The notes under the pieces were generated by a model, which saw only the letters and a list, made by a program, of their open reading frames with translations, made no database searches and had not been told where the DNA came from. The position numbers were made by a program, and so were the translations under genes. A stretch of DNA of 64,000 bases, taken from NCBI GenBank assembly GCA_024742475.1, contig JANSYI010000013.1:1-64000 (forward strand). The letters are read 5' to 3'. The first letter of the stretch is position 1, and each line of letters opens with the position of its first letter. Positions 18,050-28,775 of this stretch are shown here, in pieces. This DNA is from a bacterium (GTDB lineage: Bacteria; Myxococcota_A; Polyangia; Nannocystales; Nannocystaceae).

Positions 18050-19071
18050 TTATTTTTTCAGCGGGGTCGCGTGCACCCGGGTGAGCGGCACGGGAGGCTC
18101 GTGAACCGCGTCCAACGCCCCCAGCTGCACGCTCCGGAAGAGCCCCTCCGTCTTGGCCAGGACGTACGTGGAGCCCGAGCACGCAAAGTTGCCGTCGTTG
18201 GGCGTCTCGAGCGACTCCCAGGCGTCGGCGTCTGGGCTCACCAAGAACCCCCCGCTGTCGGTCACCACGAACGAGTCGTCGCAGAAGTGCAGCTCGCCCA
18301 AGTTGAGGAACCCGCTCGAGGCGTCGCGGAGCAACGTGAGCCCGTCCTGCGTTTCGATGATGCGCCCCTCCTCGCCCACCGCGACGAATCGACCGTCTCC
18401 GAACGCGATCGAGGTGAGCTTCGGCCCGCCGATGGTGGTGAAGGTCCACTCCTGGCCGTTCTGCGAGGTCGCCATCTGGCCTACGCCGACCGCGACGAAT
18501 CGATCGTCCGCGTACGCGACGTCGACCAGGTCGAAGTCGGTCGATCCCTCGCGCACATCGTCCCACGCGAGGCCGTCCCAGCTCCATGCCAGATGGTCCA
18601 GGCCCACGCTGACGAAACCGCCCGATCCATAGGCGACACCGCGGATATAGCCCAGCCCGTCGACGTCGGCGTGCTCCCAGCTCACCCCATCGAAGGTGAC
18701 CGCCGTGTCCGCGCCGCCAACGAGCACGATGCGCTCCTCCCCGCGGGCGAGGTCCTCACGCTCGATCATGCCCGCGGGTTCGGGCACATCGACCCACGTC
18801 TGTGCGTCGTCGTAGGACACCGCGAGGCCCGCTTCGCGGCCGTAGGCGACGTACTGCGGCGGGCCCAGAGGTGGGTCTTCGCCAATGCCCGTGGACGAGC
18901 TCTCCAGGGTCCCCTCGGAGGTCGAGCTTCCCGTGGAGTCGGTCTCGGAGGCCACCGACGCGGCGCCCTCGGAGACCGCAGCCTCCGTCGACCCGCCACC
19001 GGTCTCGTCGAAGCCGATGACCTCGTCGTCACAGGCGACCACCAGCAGCATCGCGATGATGCTCGCGCCCC

Positions 19072-19075
<4 letters not shown>
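18050..19075 (-). CDS. lipoprotein with BNR/Ycf48-like beta-propeller repeats
   Basis: The 341-residue product has the lipobox LLVVAC, a Ser/Thr/Gly/Glu linker to about residue 68, and repeated strands. Examples are AVSYDDAQTWVDV, AVTFDGVSWEHA, AWSWDGLAWDDV, ATSQNGQEWTF and IIETQDGLTLL, separated by units like GGFVSVGLD and DRFVAVGVG. This pattern is that of BNR or Ycf48/HCF136-like propellers. It is the last gene of a sigma-factor operon; its ATG overlaps the stop of the TPR gene by four bases. It may be a sensed or regulated surface component. No catalytic residues are recognisable. Confidence 0.7.
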
Positions 19076-19970
<895 letters not shown>

Positions 19971-19974
<4 letters not shown>

Positions 19975-20588
19975 GACGACCTCCCCTTGGCACGCGCTTC
20001 GGCGACGAGTGACTGCTGTCGGATGCGGGCTCGCAGCGCCTTGCGCCCCTTGAGCAGCCGGCTCTTGATCGTGTTGACCGAGGTGCCCAGCAGCTCGGCC
20101 ATCTCGGGCATCGTGTAGCCCATGCCGTGACGCAGCACGACGGCCTCTCGCTGCATCGGCGGGAGCGCGTCGAGATGGTCGCGCAGCTCGCCTGGAATGC
20201 TGTCGCTCATCCGCGGGCCCACCTCGGCCGCCTGGAGGTCGTCGGGCTGCACCGTGGCCATGGGCTTGCGCCCGCGCGCGACTCGAAGCGCCGCCCGCAC
20301 TCCGATCGTTCGGCACCACCCCTTCAACGCCGCGTCTCCTCGGTAGGAGCGCAGCCCACGAAGGACGTCGATCGCGGCTTGTTGCGTCGCGTCCTCGGCG
20401 TCGGCCCCGGGGCCCAGCACGGCGACGGCCGCCGAACGGAGCGTGGGCAGGACCCGCTGCAAGAGGGCCCTCCGAGCGTCTGCATCCCCACGCTCGGCGC
20501 GTTCGGCCAGCGAGCGTTCTTCCGCCGTGCCGTCCTTTCCCACGCTCGTCTCAGGTATGCCATACGCCGCGTCGAGGTTCACCCGCAC
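19971..20588 (-). CDS. ECF-type RNA polymerase sigma factor
   Basis: The 205-residue protein has a region 2-like helix set (residues about 30-95, with AEDATQQAAIDVLRGLRSY and ALKGWCRTIGVRAALR). Its region 4 helix-turn-helix (about 140-185) reads LPPMQREAVVLRHGMGY, then MPEMAELLGTSVNTIKSRL. These are normal for group IV sigma factors. The start is GTG at 20588. It is the second gene of a four-gene operon: barrel-like protein, sigma factor, TPR membrane protein, lipoprotein. The sigma factor presumably directs transcription of its own operon or of envelope genes, released by signals sensed through the TPR protein. Confidence 0.85.
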
Positions 20589-20621
20589 GAGGGAGAGACC
20601 CGGTCACACCCGACCGGGTGA

Positions 20622-21740
20622 TCATTTTTCGCGCGCGCCGGAGGATCCGCCGAAACGGTACGAAACGCCCACCAGCGCCCCTGGAGCGACCCGCCAGCCC
20701 GACGCCACGACCTGCCGCGCGTCACCGCTGCACGCTGCGTCCGGGCTGTCACAGACCACGAAGTCGAACGCGTTGAGACCCACACGGGCCCCCAACCGCG
20801 CCTCGAGAACTACACCCGCTCCTAGCGGCACACCGAGGCGGAGGCCCGCCCCGAGTCGGCCTCGTGCCCGCGTCGACTCGCGCTCGGCGGTGCGCCATCG
20901 GTCGATCTCCACCGACGCCAGGCCGAGCAGATCGAGGCTCACGCGTTCGAACGACCAGCGCCACCCCGCCGCGACCTCGGGCTCGTGCCGGGCAACGCGC
21001 AGCGTCGTACTCGACGCCACGTTCGTCGCCGAGAGCCAGCCGTACCCGAGCTCGAGCACAGCCCCCTCGCCCACGAGTACGCCCACACGACCGCCCACGC
21101 CGTGCTGCCAGGGGGCTTGGTCGTTGAAGGATGCCCCGCGGTATCCGGCGCCGAGCTCGAGCCGTGCATCGGGGCGTTCGTCTTCTCGCTCGGCCTCGGT
21201 CTGCCGCTTCGGAGCGGCGGGCGCTCGGGGTTCGGGTTCCGGTTCGGGCTCCGGTTCCGGGTCCGGTTCGGGCTCTGGCTGCAGCGCCTCCCACTCTTCG
21301 GGGGAGATCTTGCGCATCGCCAAGACGTCGCCCGATTGCAGCGCCGCGGCCGTCGACGCGGCGATCAGCCCAACGGCTTCCACGACCGCCGCGTCGGTCG
21401 TCCCGTCACGTCCGACCTCTCGCACGTACACCGCGTGGGTCCGCGGCGAATACAAGTACAGCGCAACGCGAGCCTCCGTGACGTCGAACCAGAATACCGC
21501 GAGCAGCGGCTCCTCGCGCGACCTCTCGAGCGCGACCTTCAGAGGCGCAGCGCCGGCGTCCCCCCGTGCGAACGTAAGGCCGGCCCCCGCGCCGTGTGCC
21601 TCGATCGCGCCCAGGTTCGCTACGCCCTCGGACGCGCCCGCGTGCGGTGCGAGCAACAGCACCCGGTCCGAGATCTCCTCGGTGGGCGCGTCGACCACCG
21701 CCGGGGCAACGACGAACAGCGCTTGCAAGAGGACGAGCAT
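20622..21740 (-). CDS. secreted protein with C-terminal beta-barrel-like domain
   Basis: The 372-residue product has a signal peptide (LVLLQALFVVAPAVVDA) and an N-terminal globular domain of about 130 residues. A Glu-Pro linker (about 155-172) leads to a C-terminal half made of alternating amphipathic strands (LELGAGYRGASF, AVLELGYGWLSAT, AAGWRWSFERVSLDLLG, ALVGVSYRFGG). This alternation and the aromatic end strand suggest an outer-membrane barrel or a barrel-like lipocalin fold. It is encoded 33 bases upstream of the sigma factor, so it may sense or carry the signal of that operon. The Glu-Pro linker resembles that of the TPR protein two genes on. Confidence 0.65.
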   Translation of the reverse strand: MLVLLQALFVVAPAVVDAPTEEISDRVLLLAPHAGASEGVANLGAIEAHGAGAGLTFARGDAGAAPLKVALERSREEPLLAVFWFDVTEARVALYLYSPRTHAVYVREVGRDGTTDAAVVEAVGLIAASTAAALQSGDVLAMRKISPEEWEALQPEPEPDPEPEPEPEPEPRAPAAPKRQTEAEREDERPDARLELGAGYRGASFNDQAPWQHGVGGRVGVLVGEGAVLELGYGWLSATNVASSTTLRVARHEPEVAAGWRWSFERVSLDLLGLASVEIDRWRTAERESTRARGRLGAGLRLGVPLGAGVVLEARLGARVGLNAFDFVVCDSPDAACSGDARQVVASGWRVAPGALVGVSYRFGGSSGAREK

Positions 21741-21802
21741 CGACCGCGGCAGAGCGTAGCAGCCTCGACCCTGGGTCCGCGGCGCACTAAGATCCGCGGA
21801 GC

Positions 21803-23788
21803 ATGAGCCTCCCCGCTCGAGACATCCGAGCCTCCGCGTCCGAAGAGCTCGTTGGGCAGACGCTCTCGGAGCGCTATCGCCTCGACGCGCTGCTCGGGCA
21901 CGGCGCCATGGGGGCGGTCTTCAAGGCGTATCACCTGGGCCTGAAGAAAGACGTCGCGCTCAAGCTGCTGCACCCCGAGCTCACGGCGAACGACGAGATG
22001 GTGGCGCGCTTCGATCGAGAAGCCACCACCATTTCGCGGCTCGACCACCCCAACTGCGTCCGCGTCATGGACTTCGGCTCGACCGAGGACGACCGACGAT
22101 ACCTCGTCATGGAGCACCTTCAGGGTCGCGACCTCGCCGAGCACATCGTCGAGCCGATGCCCCCGTTTCGCGTCGTCGGCCTCGTGCAGCAGGTCCTCGA
22201 GGGTCTCGCCCACGCCCACGCACAGGGTCTGGTCCATCGAGACATCAAACCGGAGAACATCTTCGTCGTCGACGACGACGCGGGCGAGCGGGTGAAGCTG
22301 CTCGACTTCGGCATCGCCATGGTCACGCACGGGGAAGGCGCGTCGCGACTCACCCAGGCAGGCGTCGTGTTCGGGACGCCGCACTTCATGAGCCCCGAGC
22401 GGGCGCGCGGCGACAAGGTCGACGCCCGCAGCGACCTCTACGCGGTGGGGGTCGTGATGTACTCGATGCTCGCGGGCGAGCTGCCCTTCGAGGACGAGGA
22501 CGCGCTGGCCCTCCTGCGTCGTCAGATCTCCGAGGCCCCGCCCCCGCTCCCCGAGGCGATCCCGGCGTCGCTGCGAAAGTTCGTGATGCAGCTGCTCGAA
22601 AAGGACCCCGAGCAGCGTTTTCCCGACGCGCCGGCTGCCATCGCCGCACTGCGCCGCGCGGCGTCCCCGACCAACCCGCCACCCGCGGCCGCTTCGCAGG
22701 GCGAACCCGTCGCGGCCAACCACCACACCCCCACGCGGGCCCTCGAGACCGCACCCAACTCCAAGGCGCCTTCCGAGGCCGACACACCCGCGGCCGCGCC
22801 AGACGAACGCCCCCGGTGGCTCCTGCCTGCTCTCGGCATCGGCGGCCTCGCGTTGCTGGGTTTGCTCGTCGCTGCATGGCCCAGCGGCGACGACGAGCCC
22901 AAAGCCGCACCCTCGAGCGCGGGCGACCCCGCCGCGGACGAGGCGGACACGCCCAACGATGGCGCTCAACCGCCACCGGCTGCGGATGACGGCGGCTCCC
23001 TCCCCGCCGAGGCCGAGGCCGCCGAGGAGCCCGAACGAGCCCTGGAGGCCACCCTCGAGTCGATCGACGCGCTCATCGAGTCCAAGAAGTACGATGCCGC
23101 CAAGATCACCATCGGACCGCTGCTCGAGGTCTACGCCGAAGAGCCCGGCATTCACTGGCGGATGGGCAAGGTGCTCGTGGCCCTCGGCCGACGAGCCAAC
23201 GCCAAGGAAGCCCTCGAAAGCTACCGTAGCGCGCTCGCCCTCGACCCCGCGCTGCTCGAAGACGACGCCTTCGCCGACACGTTCTGGGATCTGCTCGACG
23301 ACCCGCGTCATCGCAGTCGCTCGGCGGAGATCGCGATCGAGCTGCTCGGCGCAAGTGGCCACGAGCGCCTGGCCCGATGGGTCAACGTGCAGAAGGCCCC
23401 CCTGCCCTACTCGACACGACGCGCGGCGACCAAGCACCTCCGGGCGGCCAACGAGGGCGCACGCATCAACGCGCCCCTGCAGACCGCGCTCGACCTGTGG
23501 CAGGCCTCCTCCGCCGAGGCGCCCTGCGACGCCTTCGGAGCCGCGCTCGAAGCGGCGACCAGCCACCCCGACAGCTACCTGCTCGGCACCCTGAACAAGG
23601 TCAACGTGCCCACCACCGCCTCCGAGGATGGCGCGGTCGAGTGCCCGGGGTTGGCCGAGGCCCTCACGAGCGCCCGAGACGACTACGCCCAGCGCTATGC
23701 GGGGCTCGACGCGCTCGTGCCGGCGGCCTTCCGCAAGCGGAGCGCTTCGCCCAAGGCGAGCAGTCGCAACCGTAGGCGCCGCCGCTGA
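21803..23788 (+). CDS. Ser/Thr protein kinase (PknB-type) with membrane helix and TPR-like tail
   Basis: The 661-residue protein has a complete Hanks-type kinase domain: Gly-loop GHGAMGAV (32-39), Lys54 in ALK, HRDIKPEN (145-152, D147), DFG (168-170) and GTPHFMSPE in the activation segment. A Pro/Ala linker leads to one membrane helix (about 339-359). The extracytoplasmic part is acidic, then helical with repeat-like segments such as ALESYRSALALDPALLEDD. Such kinases in myxobacteria sense envelope or developmental signals and phosphorylate cytoplasmic targets. All catalytic residues are present, so it should be active. It is divergent from the sigma operon, with 62 bases between. Confidence 0.9.
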   Translation: MSLPARDIRASASEELVGQTLSERYRLDALLGHGAMGAVFKAYHLGLKKDVALKLLHPELTANDEMVARFDREATTISRLDHPNCVRVMDFGSTEDDRRYLVMEHLQGRDLAEHIVEPMPPFRVVGLVQQVLEGLAHAHAQGLVHRDIKPENIFVVDDDAGERVKLLDFGIAMVTHGEGASRLTQAGVVFGTPHFMSPERARGDKVDARSDLYAVGVVMYSMLAGELPFEDEDALALLRRQISEAPPPLPEAIPASLRKFVMQLLEKDPEQRFPDAPAAIAALRRAASPTNPPPAAASQGEPVAANHHTPTRALETAPNSKAPSEADTPAAAPDERPRWLLPALGIGGLALLGLLVAAWPSGDDEPKAAPSSAGDPAADEADTPNDGAQPPPAADDGGSLPAEAEAAEEPERALEATLESIDALIESKKYDAAKITIGPLLEVYAEEPGIHWRMGKVLVALGRRANAKEALESYRSALALDPALLEDDAFADTFWDLLDDPRHRSRSAEIAIELLGASGHERLARWVNVQKAPLPYSTRRAATKHLRAANEGARINAPLQTALDLWQASSAEAPCDAFGAALEAATSHPDSYLLGTLNKVNVPTTASEDGAVECPGLAEALTSARDDYAQRYAGLDALVPAAFRKRSASPKASSRNRRRRR

Positions 23789-23944
23789 TCGCCCTTCGCA
23801 GCACTCGAGCCGGCGCGTCTGGGCGCCGACGCGCGCGTGGCCAGGCGCACGCCTGCGCGCGCGCGCCCGCATTCGCGGTCACGATGACGCGCGCCACGCT
23901 TGCGCGACCACGCTGGCTGGGTAGACCCCTCCTTGCGGCTCCCG

Positions 23945-25036
23945 ATGCAGATGTTTCAAACCCCGCGTCGTCGACGCTTGGCCCTCACGACGGCCGCAAT
24001 CCTGGTCGTACTGGTGGTGTTCACGGTCTGGCCCAGCCTCACCAGGGTTTTGCTCGTCGCCTTCGCCTCGATTCTCGGGGCCATCCTCCTCGACGCACCC
24101 GCCCGGTGGATTGCCGAGCGGACGCCCCTGCCTCGCCGGGCCGCGCTCGCCGGAGTGGTCCTCGCGTCGGTTGGCCTCGTCGTCGGGCTGGGGTTCTTGG
24201 TGGGACCGCGGCTCGCCGAGCAATTCTCGGTGCTCGAAGACGAGCTGCCGGGCGTATTCCGCGAGCTCGTGGGTGCGGCCCGAGACGTCGCCGTGCTCGA
24301 CCGCGTGCTCGAGATGGCGCCGTCGCCTCAGGAGCTCGTCTCGGGCTCCAAGGTGGTCGGCAACGTCGCGACAATGTTCGCCTCGGCGTTGGGAGGCCTC
24401 GCTGCGGGCGGGCTGATGATGGTCCTCGCGCTGTTCATCGCGATCAATCCCAGCGCGTACGTCGATCCGGCCTCGAGGTTGATTCCGCCGCCTGGCCGCG
24501 TACGCGCGCGCGAGATCGGGGTCGAGGTGGTGACAAACCTTCGGCACTGGCTGGTCGCCCGCTTGCTCTCCATGGTCGCCGTGGCGGTCCTGACCAGCTT
24601 GGGTCTGTGGGCGATCGGCGTGCCCGCGCCAGCGTCGCTCGGGTTGATCGCGGGTGCGCTGTCCTTCATCCCCAACCTCGGCTCGCTGATCGGCTCACTG
24701 TTCGGCATCGCCTTCGCGTTCGCGATCAGCCCGATGACCGCCCTGTGGGCGATGCTGGTGTACGGAGGCGTCCAGTTCATCGAGGGCAACTTCATCACTC
24801 CGCTCGCCGAGCGCCGTGCCGTCGACCTCCCCCCCGCGTTCCTCCTGTGCGGGCAACTCCTGCTGGGTCTGCTGATGGGCGTGCTCGGCTTGCTCGTCGC
24901 AACCCCGCTGCTGGTGGTCGGCGTCATCTTGGTCCGGCGTCTCTACGTCGACCCGATCGAACGCAAGCGCAGCACCGACGCCCCGCCGACCTTGGCCGCG
25001 ATGGAGCCGGAGCCGCGGCACGCTTCTTGCTCGTAA
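23945..25036 (+). CDS. AI-2E transporter (PerM/TqsA, UPF0118) family permease
   Basis: The 363-residue protein has about eight membrane helices with the family layout: two N-terminal helices, a long amphipathic middle, and the conserved C-terminal stretch GLIAGALSFIPNLGSLIG, FIEGNFITPLAERRAVDL, GVLGLLVATPLLVV. Members export small molecules or ions, and several are Na+/H+-linked; the AI-2 name should not be read as function. ATG at 23945 (or 23951) is preferred over upstream starts because it sits just before the Arg cluster and first helix. The gap before it (23789-23944) holds a very GC-rich stretch with CG-alternating runs but no clear terminator. Confidence 0.8.
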   Translation: MQMFQTPRRRRLALTTAAILVVLVVFTVWPSLTRVLLVAFASILGAILLDAPARWIAERTPLPRRAALAGVVLASVGLVVGLGFLVGPRLAEQFSVLEDELPGVFRELVGAARDVAVLDRVLEMAPSPQELVSGSKVVGNVATMFASALGGLAAGGLMMVLALFIAINPSAYVDPASRLIPPPGRVRAREIGVEVVTNLRHWLVARLLSMVAVAVLTSLGLWAIGVPAPASLGLIAGALSFIPNLGSLIGSLFGIAFAFAISPMTALWAMLVYGGVQFIEGNFITPLAERRAVDLPPAFLLCGQLLLGLLMGVLGLLVATPLLVVGVILVRRLYVDPIERKRSTDAPPTLAAMEPEPRHASCS

Positions 25037-25043
25037 GTCGAGC

Positions 25044-25829
25044 ATGAACGCGCTATCGAACCTCGCCAAGGCAGGATGGGCCGCCAAAGGCTCCCTCTAC
25101 GTGACGCTGGGCGTGCTCGCCGTCATGGCGGCCGTCGGTGAAGGTGGAGGCATGAGCGGCAGCCGGGGTGTCCTCGCGTGGGTGGAGCAGCAGCCGCTGG
25201 GTCGGGTGCTTCTCGTCGCTGCGGGTGTCGGCTTCGCAGCCTATGCAATCTGGCGCTTTGCGCAGGCGGTCGTGGACCCCCAGTCACACGACAGCACGGG
25301 CGCCGAGGTGGCAACGCGGATCGGATGGGCGGCCAGCGGCATTCTGCACGCCGGCCTCTCGGTGGCTGCGTTCCAGATGTTCGCGGGCTCTGCAGGATCC
25401 TCGAAGAAGACCTGGCTCGCGGCGGCGATGAGCTGGGGGGACTGGGGCACCTGGCTCGTGGGCGCGCTCGGTCTCGGAGCGATCATCGCTGGAGCCCACC
25501 AGCTCATCCAAGCCGCGAAGCTCGGCTTCATGGACGAGGTCAGCACGGCGGAGATGTCCGACAAGGAGGTCAAGGCGCTCGAGACCGTCGGTCGGTTCGG
25601 TCACGGGGCGCGAGGCGTCACGTTCCCGATCATCGGCTATTTCCTCATCGCGGCAGCGGTCAACCACAGCGCGTCCCAGGCCAAGGGGCTCGGCGGCGCG
25701 CTTTCGGAGCTCGCTCGAGCGAGCTGGCTGGTGCTCGCAGTGGTCGCGGTGGGGCTGACGTCCTACGGCGTGCTGCAGTTCTTCTACGTGCGCTATCGGA
25801 ACGTGGAAGTCGCGTCCGATCGCGCCTGA
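25044..25829 (+). CDS. DUF1206 family membrane protein
   Basis: The 261-residue protein has six hydrophobic helices in three tandem pairs, the DUF1206 layout. Each unit shows a basic residue before a glycine-rich helix: LAKAGWAAKGSLYVTLGVLA, ATRIGWAASGILHAGLS, and VGRFGHGARGVTFPIIGYFL. Function of the family is unknown. It starts eight bases after the permease stop, so the two are probably cotranscribed. It ends six bases before the stop of the convergent hydrolase gene. Confidence 0.8.
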   Translation: MNALSNLAKAGWAAKGSLYVTLGVLAVMAAVGEGGGMSGSRGVLAWVEQQPLGRVLLVAAGVGFAAYAIWRFAQAVVDPQSHDSTGAEVATRIGWAASGILHAGLSVAAFQMFAGSAGSSKKTWLAAAMSWGDWGTWLVGALGLGAIIAGAHQLIQAAKLGFMDEVSTAEMSDKEVKALETVGRFGHGARGVTFPIIGYFLIAAAVNHSASQAKGLGGALSELARASWLVLAVVAVGLTSYGVLQFFYVRYRNVEVASDRA

Positions 25830-25834
25830 GACCG

Positions 25835-28240
25835 CTACAGGAACTCGATGTCGCTGACGATCACCGACCCGTCCTCGCCGGTGGCCGTCATGTCGAACTC
25901 CAGCGCGGCGAGGTTGGCGAGGTCGAGCCTCGGCTGCGCTTCGACGAACCACTCCAAGCGCAGCTGAAACGTCTCGAGCACTTCGAGCGGGTCGGAGTGC
26001 GGATACAGATGGCGCAGGGGCTTGGCGTCGGAGAGCAAGACCTCGGCCTCGTTGCCGCCTTCGTCGCGCAGGCGGACGATGAAGTCGTTCTGCTCGAGAC
26101 CGTCGTTGAGCAGACTCCGGCGCGAGACGACCCTCATCGCCAGCGCGTCGTGCCCGGACGCGTCGTAGCCGAGCAGCGAAAAGCTGGCCAAGGGCTCGGC
26201 CGGAAGCTGCCACAGCAGGCGGGCCACCCGCTTGACGTGGTTGAAGAACGGATCGCAGCCGAGCTCGAAACAGGCCTCGAACAGGAACCAGTCGGTGAAG
26301 GTGTTGGCGCCGCCCAGCGTGTTCACCAGCGGCGCCTGCCCGGCGGTGAAGTCGTCGATCATCACGCCCGATCCGTCCGAGTAGGACCAGCGCATCTCGA
26401 GATCTTGCTCGGCCCACAGGTCGAACGACGACGGGCTGGGGGACGTGGCCTGCATGAACGGCTCGGGCTCGCCCTCAGCCATCAGCGTCTGCTCGAACCA
26501 GCTGCCGAGGAGCGCCTCGAGGGTGTGGGTTTGGGTCAGCTTCAGCGCGTCGTCGTCGGGCGTGCAGAACGGGTCGTTCGGCACCCCGAACAGGTCCCAC
26601 TCGGAGATCTGCCACTGCTCGTTGAAGAAGTTGTGGTTCATGCCGAGCGCGAACACTTGCGTGCGCCTTGCACCGTCGTCCAGTTCGATCGACCGATCGT
26701 AGTGGTTCATGCCCACCAGCGGGGCGACGTCGAGGTCGCACCCGGGGAGCAGGACCGCGAAGTCGGCTCCGGGCACCTCGACGTCGTGAAAGTCGGTCGG
26801 CGCGATGGCGAAGATCGACTGCACGTCGACGCCGGGGATCGGGTTGCCCTCGAGCACACCCGGGACGTTCGACGCGGCGTCACCCCCACGAGAGTGCCCC
26901 ACGAGCCCCACGCGCCCCATGTCGACGCGACCCACGAACGAGCTCGCCGTCTGCCCCGCGTCGGCGTCGTTCCAAGCCGACCAGGCGCGCAGGTGCTCGA
27001 CCATGAGCTCGGCCCGCTCGAAGATGAAGTCGTTGCGGCAGTTCATCGCATTGCCGCTGATGCTCACCGCGATGTAGCCCTGCGCGGCGAGGGTCTCGAG
27101 GAAGTAGACATAGCCCTCGGCGTTGGGCGTGGTGACGCCGCCGGGGTCGCTGCAGTCGTGATCCTGGGTCGTGACGCAGTAGTCGAACGGATCGTCGGGG
27201 TTGGACCGACAGTTGCCGTGGTTGCCGTGCAGCACCACCACCAGGGGGAACGGACCTTCGTCGAGGGCGAGCGGGTGCCGGACCACGCCGTACAGCGTGG
27301 TGTCGAAGGGCACGTTGGGCACGTCCACGTCGCGCACGTCGTAGGCGTCGGCGCTCACCTGGAACGCTCGCCGCGCGGTGGTGGCTCCCCCGTCGCCGTG
27401 CTCGGTGGTGCTGACGACGCGAAAGAACAGCGCGTCTTCATCGAGCGTGCCCGTGTAGAGCTGCTCGTCCGCACCCACGGTGGCGACCTCGGACCATGGT
27501 CCGTCTTCGGCGGCGGCGGACTCGATCCGCAGCCCGTCCACCGCCAGGCTCGTGGGCGGCTCCCACGCGAGGGCGACCTCGGTGTCTTGAGCCTCTCCAC
27601 GTGCGGCGATGATGCGGAACCCAGGCACCGCGAACGCGTCGACGAGCGTGTACTCGGTCTGGCACGAAGACGCGTTGCCCGACGCGTCGACGGCCTCGTA
27701 GGTGACCATGCCCGAGCTCTCCAGGGTCATCGGCGCAACCGCGATGGTGGGCATAGGGTCGCAGAGATCCTCCGCGACCGCGGTGCCCGGGACGGCGACG
27801 GCCCCGATCTCGGTGCGCAGGAGCACCGACGCCTTCGGGCACGTCAGCGCGGGTTCGGTCGTGTCGGTGACCGTGACCTCGGTCGTGCAGTCGAGCGCAT
27901 CGCCCCCGTCCTGCACGATGTAGGTCACCTCGGTCGTGCCCACCTCGTATGCTTCGGGCGCATCGTCGGACAGGGACCAGCTCGAGCATTCGACGACGGG
28001 CGGCTGCAGCGTCGCGGCGGTCTGCGGCCCCTCGCACTCGACCTCGAGCGGCTCGGGGCACGTCAGCGACAGCGGGCCACAACCCGAGGTCCCCGACTCG
28101 TCCGCAGCGTCGGAGGTCGGGTCGGTCGAGTTGCTGCCCTCCGAGTCCGTCCCCGTACCGCCGTCGGTCTCCGCCTCGGCCAGGTCGTCCCCACAGGCCC
28201 CCAGCAGGAGCAGGCTGAGCGCAACCTGCCGCCTCACCAT
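25835..28240 (-). CDS. lipoprotein with HYR-like domain and alpha/beta hydrolase
   Basis: The 801-residue product begins with a lipobox LLLGAC. An acidic linker follows, then a region of about 150 residues with HYR (hyalin repeat) features such as VGTTEVTYIVQDGGD, TCPKASVLL and SSGMVTYEAVDASGNASSC. An Ig/FN3-like segment comes next, then a hydrolase core with VVVLHGNHGNC as oxyanion loop and GLVGHSRGG as nucleophile elbow near residue 445. A late EALLGSWFEQTL region and a jelly-roll-like end close the protein. The chlorophyllase/PET-hydrolase-like part should cleave an ester of unknown identity at the cell surface. Acid and base residues of the triad are not assigned with confidence. Confidence 0.75.
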   Translation of the reverse strand: MVRRQVALSLLLLGACGDDLAEAETDGGTGTDSEGSNSTDPTSDAADESGTSGCGPLSLTCPEPLEVECEGPQTAATLQPPVVECSSWSLSDDAPEAYEVGTTEVTYIVQDGGDALDCTTEVTVTDTTEPALTCPKASVLLRTEIGAVAVPGTAVAEDLCDPMPTIAVAPMTLESSGMVTYEAVDASGNASSCQTEYTLVDAFAVPGFRIIAARGEAQDTEVALAWEPPTSLAVDGLRIESAAAEDGPWSEVATVGADEQLYTGTLDEDALFFRVVSTTEHGDGGATTARRAFQVSADAYDVRDVDVPNVPFDTTLYGVVRHPLALDEGPFPLVVVLHGNHGNCRSNPDDPFDYCVTTQDHDCSDPGGVTTPNAEGYVYFLETLAAQGYIAVSISGNAMNCRNDFIFERAELMVEHLRAWSAWNDADAGQTASSFVGRVDMGRVGLVGHSRGGDAASNVPGVLEGNPIPGVDVQSIFAIAPTDFHDVEVPGADFAVLLPGCDLDVAPLVGMNHYDRSIELDDGARRTQVFALGMNHNFFNEQWQISEWDLFGVPNDPFCTPDDDALKLTQTHTLEALLGSWFEQTLMAEGEPEPFMQATSPSPSSFDLWAEQDLEMRWSYSDGSGVMIDDFTAGQAPLVNTLGGANTFTDWFLFEACFELGCDPFFNHVKRVARLLWQLPAEPLASFSLLGYDASGHDALAMRVVSRRSLLNDGLEQNDFIVRLRDEGGNEAEVLLSDAKPLRHLYPHSDPLEVLETFQLRLEWFVEAQPRLDLANLAALEFDMTATGEDGSVIVSDIEFL

Positions 28241-28617
28241 GTCTTCACCAGCGCGCCCAACCGAACGCGGGTCCGGGTCTCCTCACCGTATTGCACGAAG
28301 ACCGAGTCTCCGACGCCCAGCCGGCGGACATCGTCGACCACGAACCGAAGCGTCGTGCGATCGACGTGTTCGTAGTCGTGAAAGTGCAGGTCACCCACGT
28401 GGAGGACCGGATCGAGGGCACGAGCAGGCCACCCTGCGTCCGACTTCAGCACCAGCGCGTGGGGGTCTGCGGCGGCTCGCGTCCTGCCGTGACCGTCTTC
28501 GCCTCGTGCGACGTCGATCGGCTCGACGCCGAGCGAGGCGCGGCCAGTCGCACGCGCCACCGATGGAACGACCGCAAGCGCGATCGCTCCTCCCAAGACT
28601 CTCCGACGCCTCACCAT
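28234..28617 (-). CDS. small secreted protein of unknown function with Tat-like signal
   Basis: Starting at ATG 28617 gives 127 residues; longer upstream readings lack coding character. The N-terminus MVRRRRVLGGAIALAVVPSV is a signal peptide with an Arg cluster, possibly Tat. The rest has a beta-rich pattern, with DPVLHVGDLHFHDYEHVDR and TLRFVVDDVRRLGVGDSVFV. The His/Asp-rich piece could bind metal. Its end overlaps the start of the hydrolase lipoprotein by seven bases, so the two are coupled and may act together. I do not recognise the family. Confidence 0.6.
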   Translation of the reverse strand: MVRRRRVLGGAIALAVVPSVARATGRASLGVEPIDVARGEDGHGRTRAAADPHALVLKSDAGWPARALDPVLHVGDLHFHDYEHVDRTTLRFVVDDVRRLGVGDSVFVQYGEETRTRVRLGALVKTW

Positions 28618-28775
28618 CGGCGCCGAGCCTACCTCATGGCCTACGTCGTAGCCTTCGTGTTCGCGCCTTGCATCGAAAACCATACGGCCGTTGCCCAGAG
28701 GACACTTCCACGTCCCCCAAACCTCCTCGGCCTCGAGGGGCCCGTCCGCCATCGGCTCGCCGGTTCTCGGCCTAG

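Noticed and set aside
23789..23944. tRNA or small RNA gene in the GC-alternating gap
   Set aside because: No cloverleaf or conserved TTCGA-type loop could be found; only CG-rich low-complexity sequence is present.
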